A DNA stretch of 64,000 nt from Hallella mizrahii (GTDB lineage Bacteria > Bacteroidota > Bacteroidia > Bacteroidales > Bacteroidaceae): positions 1-64,000 of the forward strand of contig NZ_VUNG01000002.1 in assembly GCF_009695775.1 (NCBI RefSeq), given 5' to 3'. Both the position numbers and the translations under genes were made by a program. Positions 9,943-19,991 of the stretch are shown in pieces (position 1 is the stretch's first letter; each line of letters begins with the position of its first letter). The notes under the pieces are model-generated. The model made no database searches. It saw only the letters and a program-made list of their open reading frames with translations, and was not told the origin of the DNA.

Positions 9943-11367
9943 ATGCTTATTCTTCACTGGTTAGGAGTAGGTGTTTACACCTTGATCGTGTTGATCGTCA
10001 TGCTCAAGGTGTTGATGGACAACCGGCAGCCGTCCAAGACCATGGCATGGCTGTTGGTGCTTTGGTTCATCCCTCTGCTGGGCATCATCCTCTATTTCTT
10101 CTTCGGACAAAACACACGCAAAGAAAAGATGATCAGCCAGCGGTCGCTCGACCAGTTAACCAAAAGAGCCATGCTCGAGTTTGCCGAGCAACGAGGACTG
10201 CGCATCCCCGAAAACTATCGCCCACTGATGGCACTCTTTAAAAACCAGAGCATGGCTCTGCCTTTTAAAGACAATGAGGTGGAGATCTATACCAGCGGTT
10301 ATGAGTTCTTCCCTTCCCTGCTCCACGAGATCAGCAAGGCCCGCGACCACATACATATCGACATTTTTATCTTTGCCGACGATGCACTGGGCAACCTCAT
10401 CGCTGATGCTCTCATCGACAAAGCTAAGGAAGGCGTGGAAGTGAGGGTCATCTACGACGACGTGGCATGCTGGAAGGTGAAAGGACGCTTTTATGAGCGC
10501 ATGCGCGATGCCGGCATCGACGTCCATGCTTTCATGCCCGTGAAGTTCCCCGCTTTCACCTCTAAAGTCAACTACCGCAACCACCGGAAACTGGTGATCA
10601 TCGATGGTAAGGTAGGATTCATCGGTGGCATGAACTTCGCCACACGCTATGTCAAAGGCACCGGCAAACTCGCTTGGCGAGACACACACCTCAAGGTGAC
10701 CGGCGGTGCCGTCTATGCCATTCAGCGCGCTTTCCTCGTCGACTGGTATTTTGTCGACAGAACGCTGGTCACGGACCGTAAATACTATCCCGAACTCGAC
10801 ATGCGTATCTCCAACGATTGCCTCGCACAAGTGGTCACCAGCAGTCCCATCTCTCCCTGGCCCGACATCATGCAGGGCTACGTGCGCGTGCTGCTTGAAG
10901 CCAAGCACTACGTCTATATGGAGAGCCCTTACTTCCTCCCCACAGAGCCCATTCTCTTTGCCATGCGCACCGCGGCACTCGCCGGCGTCGACGTCAGACT
11001 GATGATCCCCTTGAAAAGCGACTCACGCATCGTCGACCGATCATCCATCTCCTATGTCATGGAGACGCTGGAAGCCGGTGTGAAAGTCTATCTCTACAAA
11101 GCCGGATTCAACCACTCCAAACTCATGGTCTGCGACGACAACCTCTGCACATGCGGCAGCACCAACGTGGACTTCCGAAGCTTTGAGCATGACTTCGAGT
11201 CGAACATCTTCTTCTATGACCGCGGGATGGCACTGCGCATGAAAGAGGTCTTCCTCAACGACCAGGCCAACAGCCTACTGATCGATGAGGTACGGGAAGT
11301 GGAGCATCAGAGCTTTCTCAGCCGTCTCTGGGAAAGCATTCTCCGTGTCGTCAGTCCACTGATGTAG
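9943..11367 (+). CDS. cls: Cardiolipin synthase
   Basis: A 474-residue membrane enzyme of the phospholipase D superfamily that joins phosphatidylglycerol molecules to make cardiolipin. Two N-terminal transmembrane segments (about residues 3-22 and 33-53) precede two catalytic HKD motifs, NHRKLVIIDGKVGFIGG near residue 212 and NHSKLMVCDDNLCTCGS near residue 389. The length matches bacterial ClsA-type enzymes. It is separated from queE by 78 bases and from the convergent epimerase gene by 31 bases. Confidence 0.93.
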   Translation: MLILHWLGVGVYTLIVLIVMLKVLMDNRQPSKTMAWLLVLWFIPLLGIILYFFFGQNTRKEKMISQRSLDQLTKRAMLEFAEQRGLRIPENYRPLMALFKNQSMALPFKDNEVEIYTSGYEFFPSLLHEISKARDHIHIDIFIFADDALGNLIADALIDKAKEGVEVRVIYDDVACWKVKGRFYERMRDAGIDVHAFMPVKFPAFTSKVNYRNHRKLVIIDGKVGFIGGMNFATRYVKGTGKLAWRDTHLKVTGGAVYAIQRAFLVDWYFVDRTLVTDRKYYPELDMRISNDCLAQVVTSSPISPWPDIMQGYVRVLLEAKHYVYMESPYFLPTEPILFAMRTAALAGVDVRLMIPLKSDSRIVDRSSISYVMETLEAGVKVYLYKAGFNHSKLMVCDDNLCTCGSTNVDFRSFEHDFESNIFFYDRGMALRMKEVFLNDQANSLLIDEVREVEHQSFLSRLWESILRVVSPLM

Positions 11368-11398
11368 CCCACCCAATTAGTTCTGACTGCTGTGGTGA

Positions 11399-12268
11399 TT
11401 ATCCGATTGTGATTACATACTCGCTCATGAAACTTGATCCCGGCAACAACTGGTTGACGAGATATTTGTCGCGTAATTCTCCATCAAAACCGTCGACATC
11501 GGTCACGCCATACCACGGCTCAATACAGATAAAGGGCGCATCTTTACCGCTCGGACTCCAAATGCCAAGTGCCGGAGCCTTGGTCTGAACCGTCACCACA
11601 GCTTTTCCCTTAGCATCCAACAACTCAATCCGTCGGATCTGACTATGATCAAACACCAGAGCGTCATTGTCGAAGCTGTGCGTGTCAAAGCTCCACACAC
11701 CCTTGTCGGTTCTCACCTCTTCATGACGAGACCGATCCAGACAGCCCTGCTCTGCCAGGAAGCGACGAATCGGCTCCGAATTGTCGAAGCGCAGACGGCC
11801 GTGAAGAGGCTCTCCCTGCTTCATGTCAGGAACTCTGAAGGCCGGATGTCCTCCTACCTGAAACCAAATGGTCTTGTCGTCGGGATTCTCCACATGCCAC
11901 ACCACATGCAACTCATTGTCCTTCAGCCGGTAGCTCACAGCAAGATTGAAATGAAAAGGATACTTCTTCAGCGTCTCTGCCGAGTCGTGCAGGGCAAAGA
12001 CCACTTGCTCGTCACCTTTGGCAATCAAATGGAAATCCATGTCACGCGCAAAGCCATGGCGAGATAAAGGATAGTCCTTGCCGCACACATGATAGACACC
12101 ATTCCACAAGCTGCCCACAATGGGGAAGAGTATCGGCGAATGACGACCCCAGTATTTGGGATCGGCCTGCCACAGATATTCCTTACCTTGCGCATCCTTC
12201 ACGCTGACCAGTTCTGCGCCGTGATCAGCAATTTCCACAGTGAGTTGTGAATTCTTAATCTGCTCCAT
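11399..12268 (-). CDS. Aldose 1-epimerase family protein
   Basis: A 289-residue protein of the galactose mutarotase superfamily, which interconverts alpha and beta anomers of sugars or sugar phosphates. Conserved features include SRHGFARDMDF and GGHPAFRVP with the active-site histidines, and CIEPWYGVTD with the catalytic glutamate. The size fits the cytoplasmic YeaD/LacX-like group. I take ATG 12268 (MEQIKNSQLT) as start instead of an upstream TTG. A complete promoter lies on the minus strand at 12297-12327. The sugar substrate is not determinable. Confidence 0.85.
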   Translation of the reverse strand: MEQIKNSQLTVEIADHGAELVSVKDAQGKEYLWQADPKYWGRHSPILFPIVGSLWNGVYHVCGKDYPLSRHGFARDMDFHLIAKGDEQVVFALHDSAETLKKYPFHFNLAVSYRLKDNELHVVWHVENPDDKTIWFQVGGHPAFRVPDMKQGEPLHGRLRFDNSEPIRRFLAEQGCLDRSRHEEVRTDKGVWSFDTHSFDNDALVFDHSQIRRIELLDAKGKAVVTVQTKAPALGIWSPSGKDAPFICIEPWYGVTDVDGFDGELRDKYLVNQLLPGSSFMSEYVITIG

Positions 12269-12296
12269 TATTCTCAATGATTGGTTTACTTTATAG

Positions 12297-12327
12297 CAAA
12301 GTTATGAAAAAGTACGTTGACGAACAA
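12297..12327 (-). promoter_or_regulatory. Bacteroidota promoter for aldose epimerase gene
   Basis: On the minus strand, TTG (plus 12325-12327), a 20-base spacer and TAACTTTG (plus 12297-12304) precede the ATG at 12268. Confidence 0.7.
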
Positions 12328-12358
12328 GAGAAAATGATAATATCTCATAAAAAATGAG

Positions 12359-12366
12359 TAACTTTG
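12359..12366 (+). promoter_or_regulatory. -7 box for ThrE-family exporter
   Basis: TAACTTTG on the plus strand lies 61 bases before the ATG at 12428. No clear -33 element was found. Confidence 0.45.
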
Positions 12367-12427
12367 CACTCGATATTACATTTTTGTTTAGTCAATAGGT
12401 TACCAATCATTTATTAAGACAGTATTC

Positions 12428-13852
12428 ATGGAAGGGAACACTACAGAAAACAGTACGTCGACAAAGGAGTTAACCCGCAAGCTCGACTTGCTGTTGCGTA
12501 CCGGTGAGATTTTGATGGACAGCAGTGCCGACACCAGCCGTGTCAAGCGCAACATGGAGCGCACGGCGGCTTTTCTCGGATTGCCAAAGGAGAACCTGCA
12601 TGTCGAGATGGACTACTACATGCTGCAGGTGAACCTCAGCGACGAGACACACTCTTACTCCAAGATGCGCCGATGCGACAAGCATGCCATCAACTTCTAT
12701 GCCATCCAAGAGATCAGCAAACTCTCGTGGCGCGCGATCAAAGAGGACTACTCGCTCGACAAATATAGTGAGGAACTGGAAAAAATTGCACACGGTCCAC
12801 ACTACTACAGTGAATGGATGATCGCTATCTGCGCTGGTTTTGCCTGCGGCGGCTTCTGTGTGCAGTTCGGATGTGACTGGACCGCTTTCTTCTACGCTTC
12901 CATTGCTGCCATCCTCGGCAACCGACTGCGTATGTGGCTCAACAAAAAAGGCTCCAACAGCTATTTCAACATCGGCGTAGCCGCCTTCGTCTCCACGCTC
13001 ATCGCCTGGCTCACCACATTCCTCTCAACACCGGCCTTTGCCGCGCATCTGCCTGAGTGGCTCGCCACGGTGCTACACTCCGATACACCCTACCATCCCT
13101 TTATGGCCTGTGCACTGTATATCGTGCCGGGAGTGCCACTGATCAACTTTGTCAACGACATGCTCGACAACCATATCGAGAACGGCCTTATCCGAGCCAC
13201 CAACACCATGCTCATGGTCATGGCGATGAGCTTCGGTATTGCGTTGGCTATTAAAGTCTGCGGTCAGGACAACTTTGTCAAGGATCTGAGTATGATTCCG
13301 CACAACAGCTTCCTCTCCTACGCTATCGCCGCCGCTATATCCGGTATGGGCTTCGCTACCATCTACAACACCCCTAAACGTCTCATGCCCTGGATAGCCT
13401 GCGGAGCTATCATCGCTGTCTGCTCGCGCAACTTCGTCAACCTCGGTCCTGCCAACAACAACATAGGTTTGGGACAAGGTCTGATGATTGGTTCGCTTGT
13501 GGGCTCTGCACTCATCTCGATCATCAACATCAAGATGGTACACAAGCTCCACACGCCTCACCAGATCATCACTATCCCTGCTGTCATTCCTATGATCCCC
13601 GGTGTGCTGATGTATCGCGGACTCTACGGGCTCATTGATATGCAGGGTATCGTGGGTGAGGTGACCTTTGCCACACACAACGCCATCAACGGGTCGCTCG
13701 TCATCATCGTCATCGCCATGGGCGTGGCCTTTCCCAACATCTTCGCCCGCAAGTGGATTGCACCCAACCGCAAGCGCAAGCTCCATCAACTCATCGAGGA
13801 GCGCAAGGCAAAGGGCAAGTTCGTCGATCTCTGCGAATGCGAGACGAAATAA
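12428..13852 (+). CDS. Threonine/serine exporter family protein (ThrE-like)
   Basis: A 474-residue inner-membrane protein of the ThrE family (DUF1212 plus DUF3815). The cytoplasmic N-terminal part contains LLLRTGEILMDSSADTSRVKRN, typical of the DUF1212 domain. From about residue 130 there are roughly ten hydrophobic segments. The repeated signature YIVPGVPLINFVNDMLDNH and IPAVIPMIPGVLMYRGLYG marks the two halves. Characterised members export threonine and serine; whether this one does is inferred. MnmA follows after 14 bases. Confidence 0.85.
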   Translation: MEGNTTENSTSTKELTRKLDLLLRTGEILMDSSADTSRVKRNMERTAAFLGLPKENLHVEMDYYMLQVNLSDETHSYSKMRRCDKHAINFYAIQEISKLSWRAIKEDYSLDKYSEELEKIAHGPHYYSEWMIAICAGFACGGFCVQFGCDWTAFFYASIAAILGNRLRMWLNKKGSNSYFNIGVAAFVSTLIAWLTTFLSTPAFAAHLPEWLATVLHSDTPYHPFMACALYIVPGVPLINFVNDMLDNHIENGLIRATNTMLMVMAMSFGIALAIKVCGQDNFVKDLSMIPHNSFLSYAIAAAISGMGFATIYNTPKRLMPWIACGAIIAVCSRNFVNLGPANNNIGLGQGLMIGSLVGSALISIINIKMVHKLHTPHQIITIPAVIPMIPGVLMYRGLYGLIDMQGIVGEVTFATHNAINGSLVIIVIAMGVAFPNIFARKWIAPNRKRKLHQLIEERKAKGKFVDLCECETK

Positions 13853-13866
13853 CCATCAACACCATC

Positions 13867-14949
13867 ATGCTGAAAATAGAAGATATTCGTGATAAGCGCA
13901 TCGCCGTGCTGCTCTCCGGGGGAGTAGACAGTTCTGTCGTCGTCTACGAACTCGCCCGGATGGGCCTGCACCCCGATTGCTTCTACATCAAAATCGGACC
14001 CGAGGAAAAGGAAGAGTGGGACTGCAACTCCGAGGAGGACTTGGAGATGGCTACTGCCGTGGCCACCCGCTTTCACTGCCGTCTGCAAGTAGTGGACTGT
14101 CATAAGGAATACTGGAGCCAGGTGACACGCTACACAATGGAAAAGGTTAAGGCTGGTTTCACCCCTAACCCCGACGTGATGTGCAACCGACTCATCAAGT
14201 TCGGTGCCTTCGACGAGAAGATGGGACACGACTATGACCTCATCGCCACAGGCCACTATGCGCAAACCGAGTGGATCGACGGACGGAAATGGCTCACCAC
14301 CAGTCCCGACCCCGTAAAAGATCAGACCGACTTCCTGGCACAGATCTACAACTGGCAACTGCAAAAAGCTATTTTCCCCATCGGGCACTTCGTTAAGGAC
14401 GAGGTGCGCAAAATTGCTGAGCGGGAGCATCTCATCAATGCCAAGCGCAAGGACTCGCAGGGCATCTGCTTCTTAGGAAATATCGACTACAACGAATATG
14501 TCAGACGATACCTCGGTGAGCAGCCCGGAGACATCATAGAATGGGAAACCGGTAAGCGCATCGGAGAGCACCGAGGTCTCTGGTTCCACACCATCGGACA
14601 GCGCAAAGGACTCGGACTCGGCGGAGGGCCGTGGTTTGTCGTCAAGAAAGACGTGGAAAAAAATATTCTCTATGTCAGCCACGGTTATGACCCACAGACA
14701 GCCTATAAACAGGACTTTACGATCCACGATTTCCATTTCCTCACTACCGAAGTGGACCAACCACGCGTGACATTCAAAATCCGTCACACACCGGAATATC
14801 TCACCGGATCTGTAGAGCACGCCGGAGAAGGCCGTTACATCATTCATGCCGACAAAAAAATCCATGGCGTGGCTCCCGGACAATTCTGTGTGGTCTACGA
14901 CGAACAACATCACCGGTGCTTCGGATCGGGAGAGATTGAAATGGAATAA
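13867..14949 (+). CDS. mnmA: tRNA-uridine 2-thiolase MnmA
   Basis: A 360-residue enzyme that 2-thiolates U34 in tRNA for Lys, Glu and Gln. The ATP-binding PP-loop LLSGGVDSSVVVYELARMG is at the N terminus. The two catalytic cysteines lie in TPNPDVMCNRLIKFG (about 105) and DSQGICFLG (about 199). GQRKGLGLGGGPWFVVKKD marks the central domain and a beta-barrel domain closes the protein. The frame extends upstream into thrE, but ATG 13867 (MLKIEDIRDKRIAVLLSGG) gives the normal start. It is probably co-transcribed with the exporter gene. Confidence 0.93.
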   Translation: MLKIEDIRDKRIAVLLSGGVDSSVVVYELARMGLHPDCFYIKIGPEEKEEWDCNSEEDLEMATAVATRFHCRLQVVDCHKEYWSQVTRYTMEKVKAGFTPNPDVMCNRLIKFGAFDEKMGHDYDLIATGHYAQTEWIDGRKWLTTSPDPVKDQTDFLAQIYNWQLQKAIFPIGHFVKDEVRKIAEREHLINAKRKDSQGICFLGNIDYNEYVRRYLGEQPGDIIEWETGKRIGEHRGLWFHTIGQRKGLGLGGGPWFVVKKDVEKNILYVSHGYDPQTAYKQDFTIHDFHFLTTEVDQPRVTFKIRHTPEYLTGSVEHAGEGRYIIHADKKIHGVAPGQFCVVYDEQHHRCFGSGEIEME

Positions 14950-15033
14950 TGATAAAAGAATAGAGATAAAAAGAGAATAGAGATAAAAAGCAATGGCTTA
15001 GAATTGCTACTGCCACCATAAATACTTACATCG

Positions 15034-16104
15034 ATGAAAAGGCAACGATCCTTAAATCTGCTTTTTTGCTTGTTACTTAGTATTTCCTCCATGTATGCTG
15101 AAACGATTGCCGGACGATGGTCGATAGAAAAAGCCAACAAGTGGTATGCCCAATACCCTTGGATGGCAGGTTGCGATTATATCCCCGCCAACGCCGATAA
15201 TCAGATTGAAATGTGGAGCAAGGCCACCTATGACCATGCCACCATTGACAAGGAATTGGGATGGGCTGAACAGTTGGGCTTCAAGACCCTGCGCGTGTTT
15301 CTAAGTAGTCTGGTCTATGCCCACGATACGAATGGTCTGAAAACGCGGATGGATGACTTTCTCTCCATTTGTGCCTCTCATGACATCAAGCCAATGTTTG
15401 TCTTCTTTGACGACTGTTGGAATGCGATCTCTGCCTATGGTCCACAGCCTCAGCCTCTCACAGGCGTTCACAACAGCCAGTGGGTACAGGATCCCTCATG
15501 CGATCTACGGTTAGACACAGCAATACTCTATCCACAGCTGAAACGCTATGTTCAGGATATTCTCACTACATTTGGTAAGGATCGCCGTATACTGATGTGG
15601 GATCTCTACAACGAGCCGGGCAACAGCAGTCATGGCACTACGTCGCTACCCCTGCTGCGCAATGTGTTCATCTGGGCCCGCCACTGCCACCCCCAGCAAC
15701 CGCTGACAGCCGGCATTTGGCGTGATACTAATGATTTCAAGCCGCTCAACGACTTTCAGTTGAGTAACTCCGACATCATCTCGTATCATGATTACCACGA
15801 TTCCATCCGCCATGAGCAGGAGATCAAGAAACTTCAAGCCCTTGGTCGTCCTTTGGCTTGCACCGAATATATGGCACGCACCCGGGGCAGTTTCTTCCGC
15901 ACCATCATGCCACTGCTCAAACGTCACCGTGTGATAGCTATCAACTGGGGACTGGTCACCGGCAAAACTAACACACGCTATGCCTGGGATGACCCACACC
16001 CCGACGGCAGCGAACCTAATGTTTGGTTCCACGATATTCTGCGTCCCGATGGCTCGCCTTATATCCCCCAAGAAGTGGAATTCATAAAGAAACTGACACA
16101 CTAA
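15034..16104 (+). CDS. Secreted (beta/alpha)8 glycoside hydrolase (cellulase-family fold)
   Basis: A 356-residue protein with an N-terminal signal peptide (cleavage probably after SSMYA) and a clan GH-A type barrel. The putative acid/base glutamate is in WDLYNEPGNSS (about 193) and the nucleophile in LACTEYMARTRGS (about 276). YHDYHD lies between them, as in related GH5-like enzymes. Proteins of this kind are often annotated as cellulase-family or beta-xylanase-like. The substrate cannot be deduced. It stands alone between mnmA and the convergent relA/spoT gene. Confidence 0.8.
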   Translation: MKRQRSLNLLFCLLLSISSMYAETIAGRWSIEKANKWYAQYPWMAGCDYIPANADNQIEMWSKATYDHATIDKELGWAEQLGFKTLRVFLSSLVYAHDTNGLKTRMDDFLSICASHDIKPMFVFFDDCWNAISAYGPQPQPLTGVHNSQWVQDPSCDLRLDTAILYPQLKRYVQDILTTFGKDRRILMWDLYNEPGNSSHGTTSLPLLRNVFIWARHCHPQQPLTAGIWRDTNDFKPLNDFQLSNSDIISYHDYHDSIRHEQEIKKLQALGRPLACTEYMARTRGSFFRTIMPLLKRHRVIAINWGLVTGKTNTRYAWDDPHPDGSEPNVWFHDILRPDGSPYIPQEVEFIKKLTH

Positions 16105-16143
16105 ATGGGGAGAGGAAAAATAACTATATCTTTTATATCATAT

Positions 16144-18408
16144 TTATAATATTTGTTTAACCTCCTGAAGGTCTGGAATCTTCTTCAGCCGCCCCATGAC
16201 CACCTTCACCTCTTCACGATCATGGACCCGAATCTCGATAGTACCTTTGAAGATGCCCTCGTCAGCGGTAAAGGCAACCTTATGGATATTGACATTCATC
16301 TTGTTGGAGATCACCTCCGAAACATCGCGCAGCATACCCTTGCGGTCGATGCCGTTGACCTCGATGGTAGCATCGAAGAAGAGCTGCTTGTGCATGTCCC
16401 ACTTGGCATCGAGGATGCGGGGTCCGAAACTCGTTTTGAGTTTACTAGCCACAGGACATGAACGCTTGTGGATCTCGATACGGTTCTTGCCATCGATGAA
16501 CCCTAAGATATCATCACCAGGTATCGGGTGACAACAGTCGGGGAAGATATACATGCCGATGGTCTCTTCGGTGATGATGCAAGGCTTCTTCTTGTTAAAG
16601 TCCTTACCAACAACCAACAGTTGTGGCGTATCATCCTCCTTTTTCTTCTTTCCTTTGTTTAGGAAAGGCACGAACTTGCGCCATCCGGCAGAACCATTCT
16701 CTTTTTTCTTTCCGTGGAGCACGTCAAGGTCTTTGTCACCGAGGATGATGGTTCGTTCACCCAAAGCCTCAAAAAAGTCTTCGTGCTTAGCGATGTCATG
16801 AAAGTCTGAGAGTTTGTCTACAACAGCTGTAGAAAGTTCCATATCATTTTTTGCGAGCCAGTCATTAAGCGTCTTCTCACCCTTTTTCTGTATCTCTCTG
16901 CTTTCTCGCCTAAGCACAGCCTGAATCTTGCTTTTCGCCTTTGCCGTGGACACGAAATTGATCCATGAAGGTTGCACATGCTGGGAGTTGGAAGTAAGAA
17001 TCTCTACCTGGTCACCACTTTGGAGCTTATGACTCAGCGGCACAAGCTTATGGTTGACCTTAGCACCTATACAATGGCTGCCCAAGAAAGTATGGATTTG
17101 AAAAGCAAAGTCAAGCACCGTACACCCTGCAGGCAACGTCTTTACTTCTCCCTTAGGAGTAAAGACAAAGATCTCGGAAGAAAACAGGTTGAGCTTCACC
17201 GAGTCGAGGAAATCCATGGCATCGGGCTGTGGATCGTCAAGGATTTCCTTGATGGTGCTCAACCAGTTGTTGAGTTCATCATCATCATGAGAATATTCTC
17301 CCTCCTTGTATTTCCAATGAGCGGCAAAGCCCTGCTCTGCAATCTCATCCATACGCTGGGAACGTATCTGCACCTCTATCCACTGTCCCTGACGCGACAT
17401 CATCGTAGCGTGGAGAGCCTGATAGCCGTTGGCCTTGGGATGGTTGACCCAGTCGCGAAGACGGTCGGGATGACTCTTATAGATCTGATTGAGGGCAACA
17501 TAGATGCGGAAGCATTCGTTGATTTCGTCCTTAGGATCAGATGGTTTGAAGATGATGCGCACGGCAAGGATGTCGTAGATCTCGTCGAAGGTGACATGCT
17601 TGTTCTGCATCTTCGACCAAATAGAATAAGGACTCTTGACCCTGGCCTTGATAGTATATTCAATGCCCATGTCGTCGAGAGCTTTACGGATGGGTGCCGT
17701 GAAGTCGTCAAAGACCCTGTTGCGCTGTTCCTCTGTGAATGACAGCTTATTGACAATGGAGGCATATTCCTCGGGATGCTCGTAGCGGAAACTCAGGTCC
17801 TCGAGTTCTGTTTTGATCTTGTTCAGTCCCAATCGATTGGCAATAGGCGCATAGATATAGAGCGTCTCACCCGCTATCTTATATTGCTTATTGGCAGGTT
17901 GGGAGGCAAGTGTACGCATGTTGTGGAGGCGGTCACAGATCTTAATGAGAATCACGCGGATGTCATCACTCATCGTGAGCAACAGTTTCTTGAAGTTCTC
18001 GGCCTGTGCCGAGGCATGATCCCCGAAGATACCACCACTGATCTTAGTGAGTCCATCTACGATCTTGGCAATCTTCTCTCCAAAGATATTCTCAATGTCC
18101 TCAGTGGTATAGTCTGTATCTTCCACGACATCATGGAGCAAAGCTGCGCAGATGCTCGTAGAACCCAGTCCCATCTCCTCGCAGGCAATCTGTGCCACGG
18201 CGATAGGATGCATGATATAGGGCTCACCAGACAACCGTCGCACGCCTTTATGAGCCTGGCGGGCGAAGTTAAACGCTTTGGTGATGATGTCCACCTTTTT
18301 CCGATGGGGCGAAGCGAGATAAGTGTCCAACAGATGCTGAAAAGCATCATTGATCATTTTGTTGTCAGCGGCTTCGCGCTCCTTGTTTTTCTGCTCTAAT
18401 TCGTCCAT
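16144..18408 (-). CDS. RelA/SpoT-family (p)ppGpp synthetase/hydrolase
   Basis: A 754-residue stringent-response enzyme. The N-terminal HD hydrolase domain has CAALLHDVVEDTDYTTEDI, and the synthetase domain has RVKSPYSIWSKMQNK and DILAVRIIF. A TGS domain (VFTPKGEVKTLPAGCTVLDF) and a C-terminal ACT domain (IEVNGIDRKGMLRDVSEVI) follow. Both catalytic centres look intact, so it is probably bifunctional, as expected for the long RSH of Bacteroidota. The chosen start is ATG 18408. It sits at the end of the parA-parB-DUF5683-transglycosylase-RSH gene string, a common order in this phylum. Confidence 0.93.
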   Translation of the reverse strand: MDELEQKNKEREAADNKMINDAFQHLLDTYLASPHRKKVDIITKAFNFARQAHKGVRRLSGEPYIMHPIAVAQIACEEMGLGSTSICAALLHDVVEDTDYTTEDIENIFGEKIAKIVDGLTKISGGIFGDHASAQAENFKKLLLTMSDDIRVILIKICDRLHNMRTLASQPANKQYKIAGETLYIYAPIANRLGLNKIKTELEDLSFRYEHPEEYASIVNKLSFTEEQRNRVFDDFTAPIRKALDDMGIEYTIKARVKSPYSIWSKMQNKHVTFDEIYDILAVRIIFKPSDPKDEINECFRIYVALNQIYKSHPDRLRDWVNHPKANGYQALHATMMSRQGQWIEVQIRSQRMDEIAEQGFAAHWKYKEGEYSHDDDELNNWLSTIKEILDDPQPDAMDFLDSVKLNLFSSEIFVFTPKGEVKTLPAGCTVLDFAFQIHTFLGSHCIGAKVNHKLVPLSHKLQSGDQVEILTSNSQHVQPSWINFVSTAKAKSKIQAVLRRESREIQKKGEKTLNDWLAKNDMELSTAVVDKLSDFHDIAKHEDFFEALGERTIILGDKDLDVLHGKKKENGSAGWRKFVPFLNKGKKKKEDDTPQLLVVGKDFNKKKPCIITEETIGMYIFPDCCHPIPGDDILGFIDGKNRIEIHKRSCPVASKLKTSFGPRILDAKWDMHKQLFFDATIEVNGIDRKGMLRDVSEVISNKMNVNIHKVAFTADEGIFKGTIEIRVHDREEVKVVMGRLKKIPDLQEVKQIL

Positions 18409-18419
18409 ACGCCACAAGG

Positions 18420-19982
18420 TTATTTGACTTTTATCTTCTTTCCTTTCTGAATTGTGCTTCCCGAGATACCATTCAGCTTACGGAGTTTCTTCACCGTGGT
18501 ATGGTTTCGTTCTGCAATCTCACTGAGGGTATCCCCGCTCTTGACGGTTACGCTCTTGGACTGCTGTCCCTCGTTTTTCTTCGATTTACTCTTCTTGCTG
18601 TTCCGGCTTCTTGAGCTACTTGAGTTTTTAGAACTACGGCTTTGGCTCTTCCGTGAGCGATAGCTGCGCTTACTCGAAGAGCGCTCTGTTTGCTCGCTGT
18701 CATTGTCATCATCGCTGTCATTTGCGCTGACCGTCTTTTGCTCATTGCCAGCCGGTGTCTTGTCGTCCTTCTGCGTTACCGGCGTCGTCCCAGTATTGTC
18801 AGCCTTGTCGTCATCGGCTTTTTTCTTACTTGAAGATCTCGACACGAGTGTTACTTGATTCTTGTTGACCACATAGTGCCCGCCTTCAGCCTCCACTTCT
18901 GTGCGCTTAGGCTGATAGTCTGCCGGTGTATAGGCATAGACAGAGTCCTCATTGTCGATAAACTTATTGATCATCGCTTCCGGCAGTCTGAGCGAAGCCT
19001 GTCCACTGTTGCCGTTGACAATGTCGCGGCGGTACTGAGGGTTGAGATCACGTATCTCGTCGATGTCCATCCCGAGTACATGGGCGATCTGCTCGAAATG
19101 CACGTCACGGTCAACCATCACGGTGTCTGTCTTATCCGGGAGTGTTGTCTTCAACGGGCAGATATTGTGATCGCAATAATAATTCATAATATAGTTGGCG
19201 GCAATAAATGCCGGCACATAGCCACGCGTTTCCTTAGGCAGACGCGGGTAAATTTTCCAGTAGTCACGCTCACCATGAGAGCGGCGGATGGCCTTATTGA
19301 TCTTGTCAGCACCACAATTATAAGCGGCGATGACAAGATTCCAGTCTCCAAACTTCTTATAAAGGTCACTCAAATATCGAGCTGCGGCATAGGAAGCCTT
19401 ATACAAGTCGCGACGCTCATCGACGAGCGAGTTGACAGTAAGGTCGTAGCGCTTTGCCGTTGAAATCATAAACTGCCAAAGCCCCACAGCACCTACACGG
19501 GAGACCGCCTGTGGATTGAGTGCCGACTCGATGACAGGAAGATACTTCAACTCAAGCGGCAGATCGTAAGCCTCCAAAGCTTCTTCAAAAACGGGAATAT
19601 AGAAGTTTTGCGCTCCCAGCATATAGCCCACGGAATGACGCAACTCACCTGTGTAGCGGTCAATGAATTTCTGCACGATATCGTTGTAAGGCATCTCAAT
19701 GATAGTCGGCAACTTGCTCAACCGTTGTTTGTAGACATCGGCCGAATAAGTACGGTTGACATCCGGCATATTACAGTTGGGATCGCGGGTCAGGTAATTC
19801 TTGGCCTTATAGATTTGAGTAGTACTGTCGAGTTCTTCCGTCATGGACGTAGGTAGGTCTATTTGCTCTTCCTTGCCATTGGCGTTGGTGACAGTCACAG
19901 TCTTCTCCTGGTTGACCTGCGCCCAAGCAGAGGGGACGAAAGCCAACAGCAGCAGCATGACAATGATATATGTTTTTCTCAT
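18420..19982 (-). CDS. Lytic murein transglycosylase with LysM domain (MltD-like)
   Basis: A 520-residue secreted enzyme that cleaves peptidoglycan glycan strands. After a signal peptide (ending about VPSAWAQ), the GH23-type domain has the catalytic glutamate in PVIESALNPQAVS, followed by GAVGLWQFM and VIAAYNCGADKINKAI. Residues of about 390-470 are a Ser/Lys/Arg-rich low-complexity linker. The C terminus is one LysM module (VKSGDTLSEIAERNHTT and onward) for peptidoglycan binding. Most MltD proteins have two or more LysM modules, so this one is short in that respect. Confidence 0.9.
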   Translation of the reverse strand: MRKTYIIVMLLLLAFVPSAWAQVNQEKTVTVTNANGKEEQIDLPTSMTEELDSTTQIYKAKNYLTRDPNCNMPDVNRTYSADVYKQRLSKLPTIIEMPYNDIVQKFIDRYTGELRHSVGYMLGAQNFYIPVFEEALEAYDLPLELKYLPVIESALNPQAVSRVGAVGLWQFMISTAKRYDLTVNSLVDERRDLYKASYAAARYLSDLYKKFGDWNLVIAAYNCGADKINKAIRRSHGERDYWKIYPRLPKETRGYVPAFIAANYIMNYYCDHNICPLKTTLPDKTDTVMVDRDVHFEQIAHVLGMDIDEIRDLNPQYRRDIVNGNSGQASLRLPEAMINKFIDNEDSVYAYTPADYQPKRTEVEAEGGHYVVNKNQVTLVSRSSSKKKADDDKADNTGTTPVTQKDDKTPAGNEQKTVSANDSDDDNDSEQTERSSSKRSYRSRKSQSRSSKNSSSSRSRNSKKSKSKKNEGQQSKSVTVKSGDTLSEIAERNHTTVKKLRKLNGISGSTIQKGKKIKVK

Positions 19983-19991
19983 AATGATATA